NCBI GenBank assembly: GCA_009937635.1
Contig: JAACFF010000005.1
Coordinates: forward strand, 1 to 49,912
DNA from: Chloroflexota bacterium
GTDB taxonomy: Bacteria; Chloroflexota; Anaerolineae; Promineifilales; Promineifilaceae
Direction: 5' to 3'
DNA: 49,912 nucleotides
Part shown: in pieces, positions 10,401 to 16,584 of the stretch
How positions within the stretch are numbered: position 1 is the stretch's first letter
Layout: every line of letters begins with the position of its first letter
The notes under the pieces: model-generated
Databases searched by the model: none
Seen by the model: the letters and a program-made list of their open reading frames with translations, nothing else
Told to the model about the DNA's origin: nothing
Program-made: the position numbers and the translations under genes

Positions 10401-13400
10401 ATCTACCCTTTTGCTTTCGCTCAACCACCTTATCACCGATTTCTGGTCCATGGCTCTGCTGGTGCAAGAGCTTTATCTACTTTATACGGCCGAATTAACT
10501 GGCAGTGAGGCTGCGCTGCCAACGATTGACCTCATTGCCGCCGACTATGCCCGGTGGCAAGCAGAGATGCTTGATGGCCCTGAAGGGGAAGCGCTGCGCC
10601 AATACTGGCTCAAGCAATTAGCAGGGGATTTGCCGCACCTCGATCTACCTAAGGACCGGCCTCGACCGGTTGTGTTGACCTTCAAAGGGGACAGTGCCAG
10701 CCGGCAATTGAGCCCCACACTGACGACGAGGATAAAGGCGCTCAGTAAAGAGCATGGCACAACCCTGGCTACAACCTTGCTGGCGGCTTTCCAGACACTG
10801 CTGCATCGCTATACGGGACAGGAGGATTTACTGGTCGGGACGGTATTCGCCGGGCGGGAAAGGGTAGAATTACAGAAATTGAGCGGCTATTTCGTCAATC
10901 CGGTGGCCCTGCGGGCTGATTTCTCAGGCGACCCAACCTTTGCCGAGTTTCTGGCCCGTACGCGGCGAACGATGCTGGAAGCCGTCGCTCATCAGGAGTA
11001 CCCTTTGCCACGTCTCGCGGAGGAGCTGGCGGCAGCCAACAAGCAACACCTGGATCCCAGCCGCCCCCCTCTGTTTGAAACGATGTTTATCATGCAGCGC
11101 GCCCAGGTGATGGCAGATAAGGGGCTGAGCGCTTTTGCCCTAGGCGTTCCTGGCGCACGCCTGGAACTAGACGGTCTCACCATCGAATCCATGCCCCTCG
11201 GCGGGCAGCCGGCTCAATTTGACTTGACACTCATGATGGCCGAAGTAGATGATGGTTTGGCGGCAACGTTACACTACAATACCCAACTTTTCGACGGCAG
11301 CACAGTAGAGCGCCTGCTGCTGCATTTGGAAAGCATGCTGGAAGGAATAGCCGCAGCGGGGGGACAGCGTCCCATAGCAACTATCCCACTATTGCGAGAT
11401 GGTGAACGGGAGCAGCTGCTTTTCTCCTGGAATGACACACGGATCGAGTTCCCACGGGAGAAAACCATACACCAGTTGGTGAGCGAGCAGGCGCAGCGCA
11501 CTCCAGGCAAGGTTGCAGTCACATTTGAGGGGAAGCAGTTAACTTACACCGAGTTGGAGCAGCGTTCCAATGAACTGGCGCTTACCTTACAACAATTGGG
11601 GGTTGGTCCGGAAACGCTTGTAGGGCTTTATGTGGAACGTTCGCTGGAAATGGTAACCGGCTTGTTAGGGGTGCTAAAGGCAGGTGGGGCGTACATCCCT
11701 CTCGATCCTGATTTTCCGGCCGAACGTATCGCGCTTGTGCTGGAAGACGCCCAACCGGCGGTGCTCGTCACGCAAGCGGGTATGCTGAGCAATATTGAGC
11801 CCTTTATGGGCGCGACCGTTTACCTGGATAGCGACCGGCCTGCTTTTGTAGGGGCCTGCCCAAACGATGTCGCCAGCGCGCAAAATCTGGCCTATGTCAT
11901 TTACACCTCCGGTTCCACCGGCAAGCCGAAAGGGGTGCAGATCGCGCATGAAGCGGCGGTCAATTTCCTGGAGTCTATGCGTCGCGAACCGGGTTTATCC
12001 GCCGAGGATCATCTGCTGGCGGTAACTACGCTCTCTTTCGACATCGCGCTATTGGAGCTATTCTTGCCTCTGATTAGCGGGGCACAGGTCACAATCGCTT
12101 CCCGCGAGACGGCCATGGATGGGGCCCGTTTGCAGCAGTTGATAGCCAGCGCAGATATTACGGTCATGCAAGCCACACCGGCGACCTGGCGCCTACTGCT
12201 GGAGGCAGGCTGGACAGGAAATGATGATCTGAAGGTGCTTTGCGGGGGCGAAGCGTTGCCGGCCGACCTGGCGCAGCAATTGCTACCGCGCTGCGCTTCC
12301 TTGTGGAATATGTACGGGCCAACGGAAACGACGGTCTGGTCCACGATCTGTCAGATTGAAAAAGGGACGGAACCAATCAGTATAGGCCGTCCTATCGCCA
12401 ATACCCAGATCTACATCCTGGACAAAGAGCAGCAGCCTGTACCCATTGGGGTCGTGGGGGATTTATATATTGGCGGTGATGGGTTGGCTCGAGGTTATCT
12501 AAACCAGCCCCAATTGACGGCCGAAAAGTTTGTGCCGAACCCATTTGCTCGAGGAGCAACGGACGAAGTAACTACCTCGCCCCTACTGATGTATAGAACG
12601 GGGGATCTGGCACGATATCTGCCGGATGGCAATATCGTCTTCCTAGGACGTGACGATTTCCAGGTCAAGATTCGCGGCTATCGTATCGAGTTGGGAGATA
12701 TTGAAACGGCCGTCGCCAAGCATCCGGCTGTGGCCCAAAACGTTTGTGTTGCTCGCGAGGGTGCAGCAGGAGACCGGTGGCTGGTGGCCTACATGGTCGC
12801 AAAAGCTGATCGCCAGATACCGGCGATAGCTGACCTGCGCCAGTTTTTGCGCAAGATAGTGCCGGATTACATGGTTCCGTCGCACTTCGTCACTCTGGAG
12901 GCGCTGCCACTGATGCCCAACGGCAAGATCAATCGCCACGCCCTGCCGGAACCAGCGGAGCGCTCCTTCTCAGCCGAAAGCGCCTACGTCCCGCCGCGCT
13001 TTGAACTGGAATCACAGGTGGCGGAACTGTGCGCCGCTGTCTTAAATCTGGAAAGGATAAGCATTCACGACAGTTTCTTTGATCTTGGAGGCAATTCGCT
13101 GCTGGCGACGCGGCTCATTTTCCAGGCACGCGAGCAGTTCCAGGTCGCGATCCCGCTGCGCCAGCTTTTTATGCAGCCAACCGTGGCCGGGTTGAGCCAG
13201 GCCATCGATTTGGCGCAGGGCAATGGCCACTCCCCCTCAAGAAACGGCCATACCTACGATCACCAATCCCTCCTGGGCACGATGACGCTTGCGGAACTAC
13301 AGGCTGAGGCCTCACTCGATCCTGATATCATCCCTGGGGAACTGCCTCTGGCCAGAATAGCTGAACCTGACCACGTATTACTCACGGGAGCGACCGGATT

Positions 13401-14469
13401 TGTGGGGGCTTTCCTGTTACGCGATTTATTACAAGACAGCACGGCAACTATCCACTGCCTGGTACGTGCAGAGGATGCGGAACTGGGGCTGGAGCGCGTC
13501 AAACAGAATATGGCCATTTATGGCCTGTGGGATGAAAGGCTGGTCGAGCGGGTGGTGCCCGTGCCAGGCGATCTGGGGCATCCACAGTTCGGCCTAACTG
13601 AGGCCCGGTTCCAGGAGTTGGCTCACAAGATTGACGTGATTATCCATAACGGCGCGTTGGTCAACTTCATTTATTCATACCACGAGCATAAGGCGACCAA
13701 TGTGCTCGGGACGCAGGAGGTGCTGCGCCTGGCCGTAAAGGAAAAGCTCAAAGCGGTACATTTCGTCTCCACACTATCTGTCTTCCATACCGGAAAACAT
13801 GATGACGGCACAGTGCACAGAGAGGATGCGAATCTGGACGAGATCGGCGTACCTTTTGGTGGCTACGCCAAAAGTAAGTGGGTAGGCGAAAAGCTGGTTT
13901 CGCTGGCCGGAGCGCGGGGTATACCCGCGGCCATTTACCGGCCGGGGCTGGTTTCTGGGGACAGTCGCAGCGGGAGCTGGAATACGGCCGATATGATGTC
14001 CACGATGGCCATGGCTTGCATGGCCCTGGGCGCTGTACCGGATTTAGAGGTTGATGTAGACATCGTGCCGGTTGATTACGTGAGCAAGGCTGTGGTTACA
14101 CTGGTGTTGGGTGAGGGTGGTTCGCGAACCGCCCCAACAGTTTTTAACCTGTCTAACCCGCACACGATGCCTTACCGGGACCTTCTAGTCTGGGCCAATG
14201 CCAGCGGTTTGCCAATACGTGCACTGCCGTTTGAACAGTGGCGCCGGTTGTTGTTTGATATGGCCCAACAATTTGGCAACGATAGCTGGAACCCGTACTT
14301 GCCCTTACTAGATGAGATAACGGCCGAGCAGGTGTTCATGCCCACATTTGATTGCCACAACACGCTGCAAGGACTGTCCGGAAGCAGCGTCACTTGCCCG
14401 CCCGTGGGACCGGAGCTCTTGCAGACGTATTTAGGTTTTTTGCAGTCGGTTCGACTACTCGACCAATGA
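4459..14469 (+). CDS. Hybrid FAAL-PKS-NRPS megasynthase with terminal thioester reductase
   Basis: A 3336-residue protein. I chose ATG 4459; the frame is open to 4258, but the extra residues match no domain. Order: fatty acyl-AMP ligase (about 10-590; YTSGSTGSPKG at 180, HDMGLIGG), ACP (Ser638 in LDSVQ), ketosynthase (about 694-1116; Cys863 in DTACSSS, His998, His1037), acyltransferase (about 1212-1520; Ser1316 in GHSVGE; HAFH at 1416-1419, a malonyl-CoA signature), an unassigned linker, ACP (Ser1790), condensation domain (about 1850-2290; NHLITDFW at 1989), adenylation domain (about 2333-2825), PCP (Ser2880), and reductase (about 2970-3330; TGATGFVG, Tyr3136/Lys3140). No KR, DH or ER. Expected product: an N-(beta-ketoacyl) amino aldehyde. 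The A-domain pocket reads roughly D-I-L-T-L-G-M-V-W-K, closest to glycine codes; this alignment was done by eye. The 3' end overlaps the thioesterase gene. Confidence 0.95.
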   Translation: MDEMDQIYSPDTLFRPETLIQLLRTRARHQPDHQAFLYLADGEQEEASLTFAEVDQRARSIAAWLQEQRVSGGQALLLYPPGLDFITAFFGCLYAGVVAVPVYPPRLNRPSPRIRAIVANAQVTVALTTAKIYRGLERRFDMMPKLATLRWLNSEEMPDNLAGHWQDPGVTGDSLAFLQYTSGSTGSPKGVMLSHGNLIHNLKAIYHGFQITNEPTGVFWLPSYHDMGLIGGILEPMYIGVRSVLMAPAAFLQRPLRWLQAISHYEAGVSGAPNFAYQMCVDKISPEQREGLDLSCWNIAFCGAEPIRMETLENFANTFAAHGFKRDTFYPCYGLAENTLIVSGGAGPSYLKANSFRASALSENKGVPTVAETDDGITLVSCGQSLLDQQITIVNPESSIACAAGEIGEIWTAGPSVAQGYWRQPELTEQIFHARLSGSKEGPFLRTGDLGFLYEGALYVTGRLKDLIIIRGRNHYPQDIEHTAEQCHEALEVGMSAAFSVTEGGEEKLVIVHEVTRRHRKPDMDSVVAAVRRALAQEHQLQVHAIVLIRPLSMPRTSSGKIMRHACKQAFLDGSLKVKGEWHAGHQAPVFDVQEEGGSRQTAAAITAWLVAHIATQLRIATDRIDTRAPFVDYGLDSVQAVSMAGELETWLGRSLSPTLIWDYPTIEGLASHLAGVENQQPVAGSQAAPAEQIALIGLGCRFPGADGPEEFWRLLHEGQDAIQEVPVGRWDLATYYGEGPEPIQGKMNTRWGGFLDQVDLFDAGFFGISPREAARLDPQQRLLLEVTWEALERAGQNPEQLAGSATGVFVGISSSDYSHLQFSRPDLIDAYAGTGNAHSLAANRLSYLLNLHGPSMAIDTACSSSLVATHLAMNSLRNGEVDLALAGGVNVLLSPDLTITFSQARMMASDGRCKTFDARADGYVRAEGCGMVVLKRLSDAQRDGDPVLAVLRGSAVNQDGRSNGLTAPNGLAQQAVIRQALARAGVKAADISYVEAHGTGTSLGDPIEIHSLQAVLDDGSVEKPAVVGSVKTNIGHLEAAAGAAGLIKTVLALIHKEIPPHLHFRELNPHITLDGSRLRIGSKQHTWLRGDKARLAGVSSFGFGGTNAHIIVQEAPLISLSGQPSDTLHQPVNLFTLSAKDERALHQLSARHASHLADNPLLSLDDVCYTANSGRAQFTQRLALVAESTEQLQQELSTIRPPTTRRSPLKIAFLFTGQGAQYEGMGQQLYESQPVFRAALDRCAAVLDQELELPLLTVLYPENNKGVAKQDLDDSGTQRINETTYTQPALFAIEYALAELWRSWGVEADMVMGHSVGEYVAACIAGVMSLEDGLKLIAARGRLMGALPSGGAMVAIFASEAWVQTAITPYKGQVSIAAVNGPNNVVISGMKTSVMTVVEKLKGEGVESRALTVSHAFHSPLMEPILESFAEIAGQCNFHAPLVPLVSNLTGQLLSEAPTASYWRSHVRQAVRFADGMQTLAESGATVFLEIGPQPHLVGMGKRCLRGIQRGHGDSDGAGAAGQKNSPPAARQQLWLSSLRKKQNDWKVMLGSAGELYTSGLNIDWAGFYGAGMRQKVVLPTYPFQRERHWLDVAATPAFSLTGGRDVAERTLHDQGPESGTVRRLPTAVPLFEATLDLSNSDENEEILRKNALAVARLFWGEGTYEVISLATSTQIAKMGGQLLTQTTLNITADGIAFFQTFGSEQQQVSWQLLASGEVRRGKEEPSRKTTNGDEQARPLTRQAVLDAEPQTRLILAQQYLQEQVCDVLGLDRARLRAEQPLDTLGMDSLMALELKNRLESDLQVDLPVVSLLQGPTITELSSQLLDFLDERPAVTLIQPVTRPGEAAPLSYDQQAMWVLHQLLPPDVSFNVAGAARIRGEIDIPALRRALQKLVSRHASLRTTFTVEQGQPAQIVQELGTRQTDNESPNYRSPILVEIEAVGWDEDTVRCFLEKEAHRPFNLEQGPLLRLVILKRTAQESTLLLSLNHLITDFWSMALLVQELYLLYTAELTGSEAALPTIDLIAADYARWQAEMLDGPEGEALRQYWLKQLAGDLPHLDLPKDRPRPVVLTFKGDSASRQLSPTLTTRIKALSKEHGTTLATTLLAAFQTLLHRYTGQEDLLVGTVFAGRERVELQKLSGYFVNPVALRADFSGDPTFAEFLARTRRTMLEAVAHQEYPLPRLAEELAAANKQHLDPSRPPLFETMFIMQRAQVMADKGLSAFALGVPGARLELDGLTIESMPLGGQPAQFDLTLMMAEVDDGLAATLHYNTQLFDGSTVERLLLHLESMLEGIAAAGGQRPIATIPLLRDGEREQLLFSWNDTRIEFPREKTIHQLVSEQAQRTPGKVAVTFEGKQLTYTELEQRSNELALTLQQLGVGPETLVGLYVERSLEMVTGLLGVLKAGGAYIPLDPDFPAERIALVLEDAQPAVLVTQAGMLSNIEPFMGATVYLDSDRPAFVGACPNDVASAQNLAYVIYTSGSTGKPKGVQIAHEAAVNFLESMRREPGLSAEDHLLAVTTLSFDIALLELFLPLISGAQVTIASRETAMDGARLQQLIASADITVMQATPATWRLLLEAGWTGNDDLKVLCGGEALPADLAQQLLPRCASLWNMYGPTETTVWSTICQIEKGTEPISIGRPIANTQIYILDKEQQPVPIGVVGDLYIGGDGLARGYLNQPQLTAEKFVPNPFARGATDEVTTSPLLMYRTGDLARYLPDGNIVFLGRDDFQVKIRGYRIELGDIETAVAKHPAVAQNVCVAREGAAGDRWLVAYMVAKADRQIPAIADLRQFLRKIVPDYMVPSHFVTLEALPLMPNGKINRHALPEPAERSFSAESAYVPPRFELESQVAELCAAVLNLERISIHDSFFDLGGNSLLATRLIFQAREQFQVAIPLRQLFMQPTVAGLSQAIDLAQGNGHSPSRNGHTYDHQSLLGTMTLAELQAEASLDPDIIPGELPLARIAEPDHVLLTGATGFVGAFLLRDLLQDSTATIHCLVRAEDAELGLERVKQNMAIYGLWDERLVERVVPVPGDLGHPQFGLTEARFQELAHKIDVIIHNGALVNFIYSYHEHKATNVLGTQEVLRLAVKEKLKAVHFVSTLSVFHTGKHDDGTVHREDANLDEIGVPFGGYAKSKWVGEKLVSLAGARGIPAAIYRPGLVSGDSRSGSWNTADMMSTMAMACMALGAVPDLEVDVDIVPVDYVSKAVVTLVLGEGGSRTAPTVFNLSNPHTMPYRDLLVWANASGLPIRALPFEQWRRLLFDMAQQFGNDSWNPYLPLLDEITAEQVFMPTFDCHNTLQGLSGSSVTCPPVGPELLQTYLGFLQSVRLLDQ

Positions 14470-15209
14470 ACTATCCGGCTGCCCCCTGGTTTGTGCGCCT
14501 CAAGCCTGCCCCCCGGGCTAAGATGCGCCTCTATTGCTTTCCTTACGCGGGCGGGGGGGTGCCTGTTTTTCGCACATGGCCGGATGGATTGTCCGCCAGC
14601 ATTGAGGTCTGGGCGGCACATCTACCAGGGCGAGGCTCACGCTCACGGGAGGCACCCGTGAGGCATATGCTGCCTCTGGTGCAAACGTTGGTACGGCAGC
14701 TGCCGGCTGACAGTAATCAACGGCCGTTTGCCTTTTTCGGGCATAGTCTGGGAGCACGGGTAGGATTTGAAGTGGCACGTTCGCTGCGGCGCCAGGGGAA
14801 GCCACTGCCGGCACAACTGTTTGTTTCTGCATGCCCCGCACCACAGCTGCCAAGTGGACGGCCGATTCATATGTTGCCAAAGGCGGCTTTCCTGGCTGAA
14901 TTACAGCGTCGCAATGGCATCCCGCAGGAGGTTCTGGCCCATCCGGAGCTGTTGGAGCTGCTGCTACCGATGCTGCGCGCCGATTTTATGGTGATTGAAA
15001 CGGCCGTTTATAGAAGAGAACCGCCCTTGAACTTCCCAATTACGGCCTTTGGTGGCATTGAAGATCCCATCGTGAGCCGCGGAGCGTTAGAAGCGTGGAG
15101 GGAACAAACGAGCGGCCCGTTCAATATGGTCTTTTTCACGGGAGATCATTTTTTCTTGAGAACGGCCGAAGACCAACTATTGCAGGCTATCAATACAACG
15201 GCGATGTGA
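14466..15209 (+). CDS. Type II thioesterase
   Basis: A 247-residue alpha/beta hydrolase. The ATG at 14466 overlaps the megasynthase stop as ATGA, so the two are translationally coupled. Features: FPYAGGG near residue 25 (oxyanion region), the PGRG stretch typical of RifR/SrfAD-type enzymes, nucleophile Ser94 in GHSLGA, and a C-terminal GDHFFL holding the catalytic His. Family role: it removes stalled or wrongly primed acyl chains from carrier proteins of the neighbouring synthase. The synthase ends in a reductase, so this enzyme is a proofreader and not the release enzyme. It closes a two-gene plus-strand operon; the next gene is convergent. Confidence 0.92.
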   Translation: MNYPAAPWFVRLKPAPRAKMRLYCFPYAGGGVPVFRTWPDGLSASIEVWAAHLPGRGSRSREAPVRHMLPLVQTLVRQLPADSNQRPFAFFGHSLGARVGFEVARSLRRQGKPLPAQLFVSACPAPQLPSGRPIHMLPKAAFLAELQRRNGIPQEVLAHPELLELLLPMLRADFMVIETAVYRREPPLNFPITAFGGIEDPIVSRGALEAWREQTSGPFNMVFFTGDHFFLRTAEDQLLQAINTTAM

Positions 15210-15277
15210 CTACCTAGCCTTCCCTGGCTGCGGCCAGTGTCCTCACTGTGCCACCTCGAGCATTCTGTTTTCCGTTA

Positions 15278-15943
15278 CTATGGAGCCACAAATCCCACGC
15301 GCTTGTGCGTGCCGTCACAAAACGGTTTTTTGCTCGACTGGCCGCAGCGACATAACCAGGTGTTCGAGCCGTGGTGAATCGTATTCCCCTGCGCGTCCCG
15401 CAACTCAAAATTGCCGTTCACTTCAATTGAGCCGTTCTCATGAACTGTCACCAGGAGCTTGCCGCCCGTTTCGGCCGTTTTTCCGCCACCCATTTCAACC
15501 ATAGCTGCTGGCGCAACAAAGTCTTTTTTGTGGCTGTTATCGCAAAACGGTTTGTTCTCTGACAATCCGCAGCGGCAAAGTGCGGCGCGCACTTCTTGTT
15601 CGATGGCTACATTGCTGCCGTGCAAATCAATATCACCGGTGAATTGGTAATAACTATCCTCATGCACAATAATCACGTTTTCGCCGGGCACAGTTTCCCC
15701 TGCGCCGCCATCGTTACGCTCCGTGTGCAACGCGCCGGAGGGACACAAGGATACCGTCTCGACAACCGCGTCGGCCGTACTATTACCGGGCTGAATCCAC
15801 GGCCGTTTCTGTATATCAAACACCTCATTCAAGCGGCTCACACACTCCGCCGCATGAATACAGCGCTTCAAGTTATAGGTAACATCCACCGCCTCGCTAC
15901 TGTAGCGCCGGTCATCGGCCGTTCCCGTATAGTTCTCACCCAT
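15278..15943 (-). CDS. Fer4_19 plus double-CDGSH iron-sulfur protein
   Basis: A 221-residue protein with three probable Fe-S sites. Residues 20-75 form a divergent single-cluster ferredoxin-like domain (CIHAAECV, then RPWIQP, then CPSGAL), known as Fer4_19. Two CDGSH-type motifs follow: CRCGLSENKPFCDNSH near residue 125 and CRCGQSSKKPFCDGTH near 200, each with the three Cys and one His that bind a 2Fe-2S cluster. Bacterial proteins of this layout are known but not well characterised; roles in redox sensing or electron transfer are proposed. No signal peptide, so cytoplasmic. AAGGA lies about 10 nt before the ATG. It converges with the thioesterase gene across 68 bp, with no obvious terminator. 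No functional link to the neighbouring synthase is evident. Confidence 0.88.
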   Translation of the reverse strand: MGENYTGTADDRRYSSEAVDVTYNLKRCIHAAECVSRLNEVFDIQKRPWIQPGNSTADAVVETVSLCPSGALHTERNDGGAGETVPGENVIIVHEDSYYQFTGDIDLHGSNVAIEQEVRAALCRCGLSENKPFCDNSHKKDFVAPAAMVEMGGGKTAETGGKLLVTVHENGSIEVNGNFELRDAQGNTIHHGSNTWLCRCGQSSKKPFCDGTHKRVGFVAP

Positions 15944-15990
15944 AGATAACCTATCCTTACTCTATTTTCACATTATAGGAACAACCCCAT

Positions 15991-16015
15991 CCCAGCTTGT
16001 ACCCAGGAAGCTGGG
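15991..16015. repeat. Intergenic hairpin CCCAGCTT / AAGCTGGG
   Basis: Perfect 8-bp inverted repeat around a 9-nt loop, in the 173-bp gap between two minus-strand genes. No T-run follows, so a terminator role is weak. The AAGCT stem resembles the core of the 34-bp array at 45493, suggesting a dispersed palindromic repeat family. Confidence 0.45.
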
Positions 16016-16116
16016 TATCCCAATTTCAATCGCAATCGAACTGTGGCTGAAGCCAATATTTTAGCCCGCCAGACAGCTACGACAAACGGGATAGAGTCAT
16101 GATAGAGGTGATGTGC

Positions 16117-16425
16117 CTAGAAGAAATCCCAGGATGATCCCACCAGAGCGAGATCTTCGGCTTTTGGTGGTACTTCCGGGCCGCTTTCTCTCAATTGACG
16201 TTGAAATTCCTGGAATGACGGCAACTCACCCAGAGTCTTTTGCGCTTCGTCATTAGCACGCATCACGAGGTGAACAAACGATTTGCCATCATCGAGCAGA
16301 AAAGAGCTGTATTTGATATCCGGGTTGTTGATTTTTCGGAGATCGGCCATGACCCGCTGGATATTGGCCTTGTTTGTCTCGACATACTCTGCTTTAACTG
16401 TGTATTGAACTTTGACTGCATTCAT
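16117..16425 (-). CDS. Small ABM/Dabb-like protein, function unknown
   Basis: A 102-residue protein beginning MNAVKVQYTVKAEY. It starts at 16425 with AAGGAG about 9 nt upstream. The beta-alpha-beta pattern (N-terminal strand, helix about 18-32 ending in RKINNPD, strand KYSSFLL, strand FVHLVMR, helix 66-82) resembles the dimeric ferredoxin-like fold of antibiotic-biosynthesis monooxygenase and stress-responsive Dabb proteins. No catalytic motif is visible, so this is a fold-level guess. It stands alone: 158 bp downstream of the MFS-HEAT stop on the same strand and 173 bp before the CDGSH gene. Confidence 0.7.
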   Translation of the reverse strand: MNAVKVQYTVKAEYVETNKANIQRVMADLRKINNPDIKYSSFLLDDGKSFVHLVMRANDEAQKTLGELPSFQEFQRQLRESGPEVPPKAEDLALVGSSWDFF

Positions 16426-16549
16426 ACTATCTACTCCTTACTGTATTGATATAGGGTCAGAATATTATTTTGTAGAGCTGCAACTGTACAGAAAGAATCC
16501 TGCTATTGCCAATGAATTAATCCTTAGCCCGTTGGGTGGGGGCAAAACG

Positions 16550-16561
16550 TTGACCGGTCAA
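16550..16561. other. 12-bp perfect palindrome TTGACCGGTCAA
   Basis: A loop-less palindrome in the gap between the long operon (last stop at 16585) and the small ABM-like gene. It suits a dimeric regulator site better than a hairpin. With a single copy noticed, its function is a guess. Confidence 0.3.
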
Positions 16562-16584
16562 AAGGGAAATGAGATTGGGCCGGT

